A stretch of DNA of 64,000 nt. It comes from Rhodococcus sp. 06-235-1A (GTDB taxonomy: Bacteria > Actinomycetota > Actinomycetes > Mycobacteriales > Mycobacteriaceae). Under the pieces are notes generated by a model. The model had not been told where the DNA came from, ran no database searches, and worked only from the letters and a program-made list of their open reading frames with translations. Location of the stretch: assembly GCF_002258785.1 (NCBI RefSeq), contig NZ_NOYI01000009.1, positions 310,001 to 374,000 of the forward strand, read 5' to 3'. A program made the position numbers and the translations under genes. Positions 18,139 through 25,259 of the stretch are shown piece by piece; the first letter of the stretch is position 1, and each line of letters opens with the position of its first letter.

Positions 18139-18604
18139 GCGGAAACGGGACGGTGGTCTGTTTCTGTGAGCGATCCCAGTCTGTGTGACCTACTTCACCC
18201 TGGGGTTCACTTCGTATTTACTCAACACGCCCGAGCTGTCAATTCGGCCGACACGCCGATCCAGAATCAATGCACAGGAAGAAAACTTTATGTACACCCA
18301 TCGACCTGGGCGAATGGTCGAAACTGTGAAACTTATACCCAGGTTATCCCCAGGTGGTCAACACCGTTGTTCAAGTCCATCCACATTCCATCCACAACTT
18401 CGTGCACAGGCCGTGTTGTGACTACTGCCGATAACGCTTAACGTCCGTGCAGCGTCTCTCTCGATGCCGTGCGCAGGTACCGAGGCAGTGTGAATCCGGT
18501 GTCGATCAGTACCTGTCGGTGCCCGGGGGTAGAACTTGCTGGAACGCGCGGCTGGGTGGTATTCGGCCGTGTCGACGACGATGGGGAGAGGACGGCCGGT
18601 TCGC
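18139..18604 (+). promoter_or_regulatory. Long dnaB upstream region with DnaA-box-like repeats
   Basis: 466 nt without a credible gene and clearly AT-richer than its neighbours. Its centre contains two tandem 11-mers, TTATACCCAGG (18333-18343) and TTATCCCCAGG (18344-18354). Then come two copies of TCCATCCACA at 18376-18385 and 18387-18396, again 11 bp apart. TTATCCCCA matches 8 of 9 bases of the DnaA box TTATCCACA; the others match about 7 of 9. The region must include the dnaB promoter. A role for DnaA here is inference. Confidence 0.6.
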
Positions 18605-21247
18605 GTGGCAGTTGTGGACGATCGAGGACAGTCCGATTACTCCGGCTCCCCTTCCAGCGAGGGTCCCGGTGAGGATTTCGGCCGCCAGCCCCCGCAGGAC
18701 ATGGCTGCCGAGCAGTCCGTGCTGGGCGGCATGCTGCTGAGCAAGGACGCCATTGCCGACGTGCTCGAGGTGCTTCGCCCCGGGGATTTCTACCGCCCGG
18801 CCCATCAGAACGTGTACGACGCGATCCTCGACCTCTACAGCCGCGGCGAGCCGGCCGACCCGGTGACGGTGTCGGCCGAACTCGATCGACGCGGAGAACT
18901 CAAGCGCATCGGCGGACCGCCGTACTTGATCACGCTCACCCAGACGACGCCGACGGCAGCCAATGCCGGGTACTACGCCGAGATCGTCGCCGAGAAGTCG
19001 ATTCTGCGCCGGCTCGTGCAGGCAGGCACCCGCATCGTGCAGTTCGGCTACGCCGGGGCCGACGGTCAGGACGTCGCCGAGGTCGTGGACCGCGCGCAGG
19101 CCGAGGTGTACGAGGTCACCGAACGCCGCACCTCCGAGGACTTCCTGCCCCTCGAGGAGCTGCTGCAGCCGACGATGGACGAAATCGACTCCATCGCCAG
19201 CCGTGGGGGTATATCCCTCGGTGTACCAACAGGATTCGCCGAACTCGACGAAATCACCAACGGCCTGCACCCGGGTCAGATGATCATCGTGGCTGCGAGG
19301 CCTGGTGTGGGCAAGGCGCTCGCTCTCGACACGCCGCTTCCGACGCCCGACGGCTGGACCACGATGGGCGAGGTGGCCGTGGGTGACCACCTCATCGACG
19401 CCCATGGCATGCCGACGCGTGTCGTGGCGGCCACCGACGTCATGCTCGATCGACCGTGCTACGAAGTCGAATTCTCCGACGGCACAGTCATCGTCGCCGA
19501 CGCGGAGCACCAGTGGTTGACCGAGACCAGGGCGTCACGCAAGTCGGCGCAGGCTGCGGCCGTCAACTACAACCGGACTCGCAATCAGAAGACCTTCGCT
19601 GCTGTGCGCACCACCGAAGAAATTGCGAACTCGGTGCGCTGCCCGACGAAAGATGCACGCATCAATCACTCGGTCACCAATACTGAGGCCGTTCAGCTGC
19701 CGGAGCGTGAGCTGCTGGTGCCGCCGTACACCATGGGTGCCTGGCTGGGAGATGGAACGTCGGCGTGCGCGCAGATCACCAGTGCTGACCCCGAAATCAT
19801 CGCCCGGATCGAAGGCGAAGGTCTGCACGTGGTGGCGTCGGAGAAAGCCGCACTCCGATACTCGATCAAACTTCCTACCGAGGTTGTCGAGGCAAAGGAC
19901 TGTGTCGTCTGCGGCAAGCAGTTCGTGCCGTTTCCGCTCAATGTCCGTACCTGCGGCCAATCCTGCGGCGGCAAAGCGCGTTTCATGTCCGCTCCGGCCG
20001 CTGCACCGACGTGCATCGACTGCGGCAAGGTGACGACTGGTTTGCACCGCTGTCAGGCATGCCGCAACTCGATCGGGACCGTGCAGGCGCGTTTACGGAC
20101 GATCGGTGTATTGGGCGACAAGCATGTACCCATCGACTATCTCCGCGGTTCCGAGGCCCAACGACGTGCGTTGTTGGCGGGTCTGCTCGATACCGACGGA
20201 ACTGTCACCGGGGGCGGCTCGGTTCAATTTGCGGTCACCAGTGAACGACTCGTCCGTGGGGTGCGTGAACTGATCGTCAGCTTGGGCTATCGCGTGCAGA
20301 TGTCGACCAGGAGGGTGCGAGGTCGGAGCGAAGCGTCGTCGACAGCGTTCACGTTGACGTTCGCGACGGACGATGTGGTGTTCGGTCTGCACCGCAAGCA
20401 GATGCTGCACAAGGAACGTCGAGCTGCGGGATCCACCGTCAGGTCGGGTTCGCGGTTCATCGTCGACGTTCGCCGAGTCGACTCCGTTCCGGTTCGTTGC
20501 GTGGAGGTCGACAACGCAGAGCATCTGTATCTCGCCAGCGAGTCGATGATCCCGACCCATAACTCCACGCTGTCAATGGATTTCATGCGTTCGTGCTCCA
20601 TCAAGCACGGTATGCCCAGTGTCATTTTCTCCCTGGAGATGAGTCGCACCGAGATCGTCATGCGACTGTTGTCCGCCGAGGCGAAGATCAAGCTCGGTGA
20701 CATGCGTTCGGGAAAGATGACCGACGACGACTGGACCAAGCTGGCTCGGCGCATGAGCGAGATCAGCGAAGCACCGCTCTTCGTCGACGATTCGCCGAAC
20801 CTGACGATGATGGAGATCCGTGCGAAGGCTCGACGCCTGAAGCAGCGCAACGGCCTGAAACTCATTGTGGTGGACTACCTTCAGCTGATGTCGTCGGGCA
20901 AGAAGGTCGAATCCCGTCAGCAGGAGGTCTCGGACTTCTCGCGTCAGCTCAAGCTGTTGGCCAAGGAACTCGAATGCCCGGTGGTCGCGGTCTGCCAGCT
21001 CAACCGTGGTCCTGAGCAGCGAACCGACAAGAAGCCCATGGTGTCCGACCTCCGTGAATCGGGCTCACTGGAGCAGGACGCCGACATGGTGATTCTGCTG
21101 CACCGACCCGACGCAATCGAGCGCGACGACCCCCGCGGCGGTGAGGCCGACCTGATCCTCGGCAAGCACCGTAACGGTCCGACCGCGACAATCACTGTGG
21201 CACACCAGCTTCACCTGTCGAGGTTCGTGGACATGGCGCGAGGCTAG
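18605..21247 (+). CDS. dnaB: Replicative DNA helicase DnaB, interrupted by an intein
   Basis: 880 residues as translated, 464 after removal of a 416-residue intein. The N-terminal primase-interacting domain (~25-150) has PPQDMAAEQSVLGGMLLSKD. The RecA-like motor has Walker A RPGVGK|ST split by the intein after K237, then Walker B LKLIVVDYLQLM and VVAVCQLNRGPEQR, SDLRESGSLEQDADM. It is the hexameric fork helicase. The GTG at 18605 gives an actinobacterial N-terminus (VAVVDD); in-frame starts at 18536 or 18581 are possible but lack homology. Ribosome site is weak (GGGAGAGGA about 12 nt upstream). Function requires protein splicing. Confidence 0.95.
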   Translation: MAVVDDRGQSDYSGSPSSEGPGEDFGRQPPQDMAAEQSVLGGMLLSKDAIADVLEVLRPGDFYRPAHQNVYDAILDLYSRGEPADPVTVSAELDRRGELKRIGGPPYLITLTQTTPTAANAGYYAEIVAEKSILRRLVQAGTRIVQFGYAGADGQDVAEVVDRAQAEVYEVTERRTSEDFLPLEELLQPTMDEIDSIASRGGISLGVPTGFAELDEITNGLHPGQMIIVAARPGVGKALALDTPLPTPDGWTTMGEVAVGDHLIDAHGMPTRVVAATDVMLDRPCYEVEFSDGTVIVADAEHQWLTETRASRKSAQAAAVNYNRTRNQKTFAAVRTTEEIANSVRCPTKDARINHSVTNTEAVQLPERELLVPPYTMGAWLGDGTSACAQITSADPEIIARIEGEGLHVVASEKAALRYSIKLPTEVVEAKDCVVCGKQFVPFPLNVRTCGQSCGGKARFMSAPAAAPTCIDCGKVTTGLHRCQACRNSIGTVQARLRTIGVLGDKHVPIDYLRGSEAQRRALLAGLLDTDGTVTGGGSVQFAVTSERLVRGVRELIVSLGYRVQMSTRRVRGRSEASSTAFTLTFATDDVVFGLHRKQMLHKERRAAGSTVRSGSRFIVDVRRVDSVPVRCVEVDNAEHLYLASESMIPTHNSTLSMDFMRSCSIKHGMPSVIFSLEMSRTEIVMRLLSAEAKIKLGDMRSGKMTDDDWTKLARRMSEISEAPLFVDDSPNLTMMEIRAKARRLKQRNGLKLIVVDYLQLMSSGKKVESRQQEVSDFSRQLKLLAKELECPVVAVCQLNRGPEQRTDKKPMVSDLRESGSLEQDADMVILLHRPDAIERDDPRGGEADLILGKHRNGPTATITVAHQLHLSRFVDMARG
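19316..20563 (+). other. Class 3 intein in DnaB with LAGLIDADG endonuclease and Cys-rich insertion
   Basis: 416 residues inserted between K237 and the S+1 of the Walker A loop, running from Ala1 (ALALDTPLPTPDGW) to HN416 (SESMIPTHN). It begins with Ala, not Cys/Ser, and has W67 after the block B His (DAEHQW), Cys395 in block F (VRCVEVDNAEHLYL) and Thr414 in block G. This is the W-C-T signature of class 3 inteins. A homing endonuclease is present: GAWLGDGTS (140-148) and LAGLLDTDG (286-294). Between them are two Cys clusters: C195/C198/C212/C216 and C232/C235/C245/C248. Confidence 0.92.
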
Positions 21248-21323
21248 GGTCGGCAGCCCTGGGTCGCGTATTCTCTCTGTGAACCAACCGAGCACCCAAC
21301 GCAGCATTCGACGAAAGTAATCC

Positions 21324-21581
21324 ATGCCAGAGGACCAGAACACAGACGTTCCACCGAATCACCTCGCGATCGATCCGCGGAGCCCCTTCTACAACGAAGA
21401 GGTTCTTCGCCGGGACGTCGGTATCCGCTTCAACGGCGTCGAGAAGACCAGTGTTCGCGAATACAACGTGACCGAGGGTTGGGTGCGCGTAGAAGTACCG
21501 ACCGCGAAGGATCGCTACGGAAATCCCATGCTCGTCAAGCTCAAGGGCACAGTAGAACCGTACTTCCGCGACGCGAAATAG
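21324..21581 (+). CDS. DUF3297 family small protein
   Basis: 85 residues with the DUF3297 core: LAIDPRSPFYNEEVLRRDVG, IRFNGVEKTSVREYNVTEGW and a C-terminal GNPMLVKLKGTVEPYF. It is small, soluble and of unknown function; relatives are widespread in proteobacteria and actinobacteria. Start ATG at 21324 preceded by GAAAG. It stands 76 nt after dnaB and 94 nt before the CoA transferase, probably as its own unit. Confidence 0.85.
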   Translation: MPEDQNTDVPPNHLAIDPRSPFYNEEVLRRDVGIRFNGVEKTSVREYNVTEGWVRVEVPTAKDRYGNPMLVKLKGTVEPYFRDAK

Positions 21582-21618
21582 CGGACTTCCGGCGCTCGAG
21601 GCACGCTCGAGGTCAATA

Positions 21619-21638
21619 ACCTACGGATATACGTAGGT
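21619..21638. promoter_or_regulatory. Inverted repeat before the CoA-transferase gene
   Basis: ACCTACG-N6-CGTAGGT forms a perfect 7-bp inverted repeat 38 nt upstream of the start at 21676. It is a candidate operator for an unlinked regulator; none is adjacent. Confidence 0.45.
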
Positions 21639-21675
21639 ACATGCCGGTTGGAATCGACCGCGCGATGGTGGACGC

Positions 21676-23106
21676 ATGACGAACACCTACTTGTACGATG
21701 CGGTCGACGGCGCTCGAACCGCCTCGGTGATAGACGAACTCGATACCCTGCTTGCTGTCGAAGGGCATCCGATCCGGTCTCGGGCGAGGGTGGTAGGAAG
21801 CGATCCACTCGTCCCGTCGCCACATCGACTCGCCGACGCAACCTCGGCCGCGATTGCGGCGTTCGGACTGCAGATCGCAGGCATTGCGGAGGATGCCGGG
21901 CGTGCGCCGCAGACCGTCATGGTGAAAGCGGAGGACGCAATCGATCAGCTCCGCGCCGCCTACCTCACCACTGTGTCGGGCGTTCCCGCGGCGCATCTGA
22001 CCGAAGACCCTCGTGCACTGGGCAACAACGACTTCTATCAGTGCCGTGACGGTCGATGGATCTTCCTGATCACCGCCTACGCCGGACTGCGTGACGCGGT
22101 GTGTCGGGTGCTGAATTGCCCCCCACTTCCTGATCGCATCGCTGACGCAGCTGTTCATTGGGACGCCTATGCGCTGGAGAACGCCGTGGTTGCCAGCGGA
22201 GGCGTCGCTGCCGTCGTACGCAGCACCGAGGAGTGGCGTGCGACGGAAATGGCCCGGCATCTGCTCGGGCGAGGGGTGATCGAACTCGAGCAGATCGGTC
22301 CGGGGCCGCGCGAGGCATTGCCCGGCGGCGCGGATTGGCCACCACTGAGTTCACTTCGGGTGGCGGACCTCACCCACGTCATCGCAGGGCCGGTCTCGGC
22401 GCGGCTGCTCGCGACTTTCGGTGCCGGTGTGATGCATGTGTCCAGGCCGGACCTGCCCGATCCCATCTCGATGGTGGCGATGACGGGAGGAGGGAAGCGG
22501 AACGCATTCGCCGATCTGCGGAATGCAGAACAGCGTGACACGTTCCGGAGACTCTGCGCGGGAGCCGATGTCGTGGTCGACTCCTACCGCGGCATGGACC
22601 GGCGTGGTTTCGGCGCCGACGACCTCGCCTCACTCCGTCCAGGTGTGGTGGTGTGCGAGTATCACTGCTGGGGCGCGGACGGTCCCTGGGGTGAACGTGG
22701 TGGATTCGATCAACTGGCCTGTTCTGCAACGGGTTTCGCTGAGGCCGAGGACTTCGATGGTCGTCCGTCACTTCCGCCTACGTATCTGCTCGACGACTAC
22801 CTTGCGGCATACCTGGGTGCGGCGGGGATGGTGGCAGCGCTGCGTCGCCGTGCAGTCGTGGGTGGTTCCTGGCGTGTTCGCGTCAACCTCGCTCGGGTGT
22901 GCATGTGGGTACAGGATCTCGGCCTGTTCGATCAGGACGATGTGGCCGCGCTCCCCCGCCCGAGTCGGCCGAACATCGACCTGGTGACTGTCGACTCCCC
23001 GTTCGGGCCGATCACCGAACCTGTGCTACCGCTGACGTTCAGCGACGTACCCACGCCGGTGTGGGGAGTGCCGCGTCCATTGGGAAGCTCACCTCTGCAG
23101 TGGTGA
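21676..23106 (+). CDS. CaiB/BaiF-type (family III) CoA transferase
   Basis: 476 residues. Residues ~225-430 carry the family III core (SLRVADLTHVIAGPVSARLL, DVVVDSYRGMDRRGFGADDL, CEYHCWGADGPWGERGGFDQ with the conserved Asp that forms the acyl anhydride). Residues ~50-215 look like the small/linker domain of the same fold (NNDFYQCRDGRWIFLITAY). The order is therefore small domain first, catalytic domain second, opposite to the single-chain norm. The enzyme should move CoA between carboxylic acids. Start ATG at 21676. It stands alone, so the substrate is not indicated by neighbours. Confidence 0.85.
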   Translation: MTNTYLYDAVDGARTASVIDELDTLLAVEGHPIRSRARVVGSDPLVPSPHRLADATSAAIAAFGLQIAGIAEDAGRAPQTVMVKAEDAIDQLRAAYLTTVSGVPAAHLTEDPRALGNNDFYQCRDGRWIFLITAYAGLRDAVCRVLNCPPLPDRIADAAVHWDAYALENAVVASGGVAAVVRSTEEWRATEMARHLLGRGVIELEQIGPGPREALPGGADWPPLSSLRVADLTHVIAGPVSARLLATFGAGVMHVSRPDLPDPISMVAMTGGGKRNAFADLRNAEQRDTFRRLCAGADVVVDSYRGMDRRGFGADDLASLRPGVVVCEYHCWGADGPWGERGGFDQLACSATGFAEAEDFDGRPSLPPTYLLDDYLAAYLGAAGMVAALRRRAVVGGSWRVRVNLARVCMWVQDLGLFDQDDVAALPRPSRPNIDLVTVDSPFGPITEPVLPLTFSDVPTPVWGVPRPLGSSPLQW

Positions 23107-23152
23107 CGTCCCGCGCATCACCAGGCGTGACTGCCCGGCTCGAACGGCAGCG

Positions 23153-23638
23153 TCATTCCGCGACAGTCGCACAGGTTGCGGCCATGGAGTCGAGCGCATG
23201 CCGATGTTCGTCGGCGGTCGACCCCGCGCACGCACCTGCGTACACCGTCACGCGATAGCCCAGTGAGCATGCACGTTCCGCGGCAATCCGAACCCCGAAA
23301 TCCGTGAGGTACCCGGTGATCACCACGTGCTCCACCCCGATGAGTCTCAGCTGGGCATCCAGATCGGGGTTGGACCAGATGTCGCGGTCGAACTTCGTTG
23401 CGATGAGGTCTCCTGGCCGAGGCGTCATCGACGGGTGGAAGCGGGCACCGTCACCGTCCGCGTCGGAGCGCATCGGATCGGCTGCATCCCGGCTCAGATA
23501 GCGAGTACACACCACCAGTGAGCCCGCAGCGCGCTGGGCTGCACGGACCGATTCGGCGCGAGCCAATGCACCGGGGTCGTGTCCGAGCTCGATGATCCAG
23601 GGCTGAAAGTCGATCTCCAACAATGCCGTTCGCGGCAT
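23153..23638 (-). CDS. Isochorismatase-fold hydrolase lacking the catalytic cysteine
   Basis: 161 residues of the cysteine-hydrolase fold, with the catalytic Asp (D10 in ALLEIDFQPW) and Lys (K82 in ATKFDRDIW). The nucleophile site normally TDxCV reads TDFGV, so glycine (about residue 115) replaces cysteine. It may be a phenolic-type isochorismatase (which do not need Cys) or be inactive as an amidase. Start ATG at 23638, 1 nt after the aldo/keto reductase stop, so it is the third gene of the MerR-AKR operon. Confidence 0.8.
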   Translation of the reverse strand: MPRTALLEIDFQPWIIELGHDPGALARAESVRAAQRAAGSLVVCTRYLSRDAADPMRSDADGDGARFHPSMTPRPGDLIATKFDRDIWSNPDLDAQLRLIGVEHVVITGYLTDFGVRIAAERACSLGYRVTVYAGACAGSTADEHRHALDSMAATCATVAE

Positions 23639-23639
23639 A

Positions 23640-24632
23640 TCAGTATCGAGTTCCGACCGCAGCGGGTGCACCGTCGAGCACGGTGAGATCCTCGGCGGTG
23701 AGCTGAAGCTCCAGTGCCGCGAGGTTGGAGTCGAAATGCTCGATGTTGGTGGTGCCGGGAATGGGAATCACGTGGGGACCCTGGGCGAGTACCCACGCCA
23801 ATGCCACAGCGGCACGGGTGGAGTCGTGCCTCGATGCCACTGCGGACACGACCTCGACGATCGATCGGTTCTGTTCGGCCGCGGCTCCGGAGAATCGGGG
23901 AAGTGCCAACCGCATGTCGGTCGCCGGAAGTGCTGAGGTGTCGAGCGAACCGGTGAGGAATCCTCGACCCAGAGGTGAGAACGGCACGAACACCGCGTCG
24001 TTCTCACCCGTCCACTCGACGATGTTTCCCACAGGTTCACCGTCGTGTGTAGTGCCCTGTCCCAATGCGTTTCGAGTCCACAGGGACAGTTCGGACTGCA
24101 CCGCAGAGACCGGATGGATACTGTGGGCCACCCTTGCTTGCTCGACGGTGACCTCACTGAGTCCCAGGGCGCGCACCTTGCCTGCCGCCACCAATTCGGA
24201 CAGGGCTCCCCAGGAGTCCTCGATCGGCACCTGGTCGTCGACGCGGTGGAGGTAGTACAGATCGATGGTGTCCACACCGAGGTTCCGCAGGCTCGCGTCG
24301 CAGGCCCGAGTGAGGTGTTCCGGCGTACCGTTTCGGCTCAGAACGGGCGCACCGCCGTCGGCGTTCCCGATCAAGCCTGCTTTCGTGGCGATCACAGCAT
24401 TCGTTCCGGCCAGTGCGCGGCCGACGACCCTTTCGTTGTGTCCGGCTGCGTAGGCGTCGCTGGTGTCGAAGAAGTCGATACCCGACGCGAGTGCGTGCGC
24501 CAGGATGTGTGCACCGGCAGTGTCCGAGGAGGTATCCGCACCGGTATAGGCCCAGCTGATACCCATGCAGCCGAGGCCGATGGCACCGACATTGCGTCCG
24601 AGTGCCGGGATGTCACGAGTGGTAATCGACAT
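23640..24632 (-). CDS. Aldo/keto reductase
   Basis: 330 residues, an AKR (beta/alpha)8 barrel with the full tetrad D56, Y61, K84 and H129 (DFFDTSDAYAAGHN, IATKAG, YYLHR). C-terminal IPIPGTTNIEHFDSNLAAL binds the NADPH phosphate. It reduces small aldehydes or ketones. Start ATG at 24632 with AGGAGC upstream; it overlaps the end of the MerR gene by 20 nt. The arrangement implies control by that MerR regulator, as in many electrophile-detoxifying AKR operons. Confidence 0.9.
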   Translation of the reverse strand: MSITTRDIPALGRNVGAIGLGCMGISWAYTGADTSSDTAGAHILAHALASGIDFFDTSDAYAAGHNERVVGRALAGTNAVIATKAGLIGNADGGAPVLSRNGTPEHLTRACDASLRNLGVDTIDLYYLHRVDDQVPIEDSWGALSELVAAGKVRALGLSEVTVEQARVAHSIHPVSAVQSELSLWTRNALGQGTTHDGEPVGNIVEWTGENDAVFVPFSPLGRGFLTGSLDTSALPATDMRLALPRFSGAAAEQNRSIVEVVSAVASRHDSTRAAVALAWVLAQGPHVIPIPGTTNIEHFDSNLAALELQLTAEDLTVLDGAPAAVGTRY

Positions 24633-25098
24633 GAATGCTCCTGTGCTCGTTGGATGATGGGGTGACGATTGCGAGACCATCGCAGTCGAGGCCCTGCGCG
24701 ATCAGGTCCTCGTAGTGCAAAATTTTCGTATCCAGCGCAGACCGTGCCTCGGCGAGACGACGTTGCTTCTCGTCGACGCGTACTCGGTGCGCGGTCAGAA
24801 TGTCGATACGTTCCTGATGCGTGGACGCACCCAGATTCACCAGAATCACGAATCGGCGCATATCGGCTGTGGGCATGCCGGTCGTCCGCAGACGAACCAG
24901 AAGTTGCACGAGTGCGACCAGTCTCGGACTGAACGCGCGCCTACCCATCGCCGTGCGAGGGATCTCGGGTATCAGGCCCTCCCGCTCGTACCAGCGCAGC
25001 GTGTCCTGCGTCAGCCCCGAGGACTCGGCCATCTCGGCGATTCCGATACCCACGGGCTCGGTGTCGGTCGTGGCCGGTGAATGTGGTGCTGCGGTCAT
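24613..25098 (-). CDS. MerR-family transcriptional regulator
   Basis: 161 residues: winged HTH at residues 18-85 (GIGIAEMAESSGLTQDTLRW, YEREGLIPEIPRTAMGRRAF), then a long dimerisation helix and the C-terminal LDTKILHYEDL. There is no cluster of Cys suggesting a metal or Fe-S sensor. Start ATG at 25098: a good -10 (TAGCGT, 25111-25106) ends 7 nt before it, so the mRNA is probably leaderless. A palindrome in the 19-bp -35/-10 spacer is the expected MerR operator, implying autoregulation of the MerR-AKR-isochorismatase operon. Confidence 0.88.
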   Translation of the reverse strand: MTAAPHSPATTDTEPVGIGIAEMAESSGLTQDTLRWYEREGLIPEIPRTAMGRRAFSPRLVALVQLLVRLRTTGMPTADMRRFVILVNLGASTHQERIDILTAHRVRVDEKQRRLAEARSALDTKILHYEDLIAQGLDCDGLAIVTPSSNEHRSIHVDYHS

Positions 25099-25105
25099 GG
25101 GCCAG

Positions 25106-25136
25106 ACGCTACGTCTTCGAGTGCACTCCAGCGCAA
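25106..25136 (-). promoter_or_regulatory. MerR-type promoter with 19-bp spacer
   Basis: On the minus strand: -35 TTGCGC (25136-25131), a 19-bp spacer containing the palindrome GAGTGCACTC (25128-25119), and -10 TAGCGT (25111-25106). The start codon is 7 nt further on. The overlong spacer with a central palindrome is the hallmark of MerR-activated promoters. Confidence 0.7.
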
Positions 25137-25259
25137 GCCGAAATCGGCCACGGGCCCGCATCCATTTGGTGGATCGAATCGCACATCTGCCGCGCGAGCG
25201 CGGTCTGGGATGTCGATTGCCGCAGGTGGTGCTGCCAGACGATAGTCGGACGCTACTGA

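Noticed and set aside
18166..18441. Small open frames in the dnaB upstream region
   Set aside because: No ribosome site or family resemblance; the region is better explained as regulatory.
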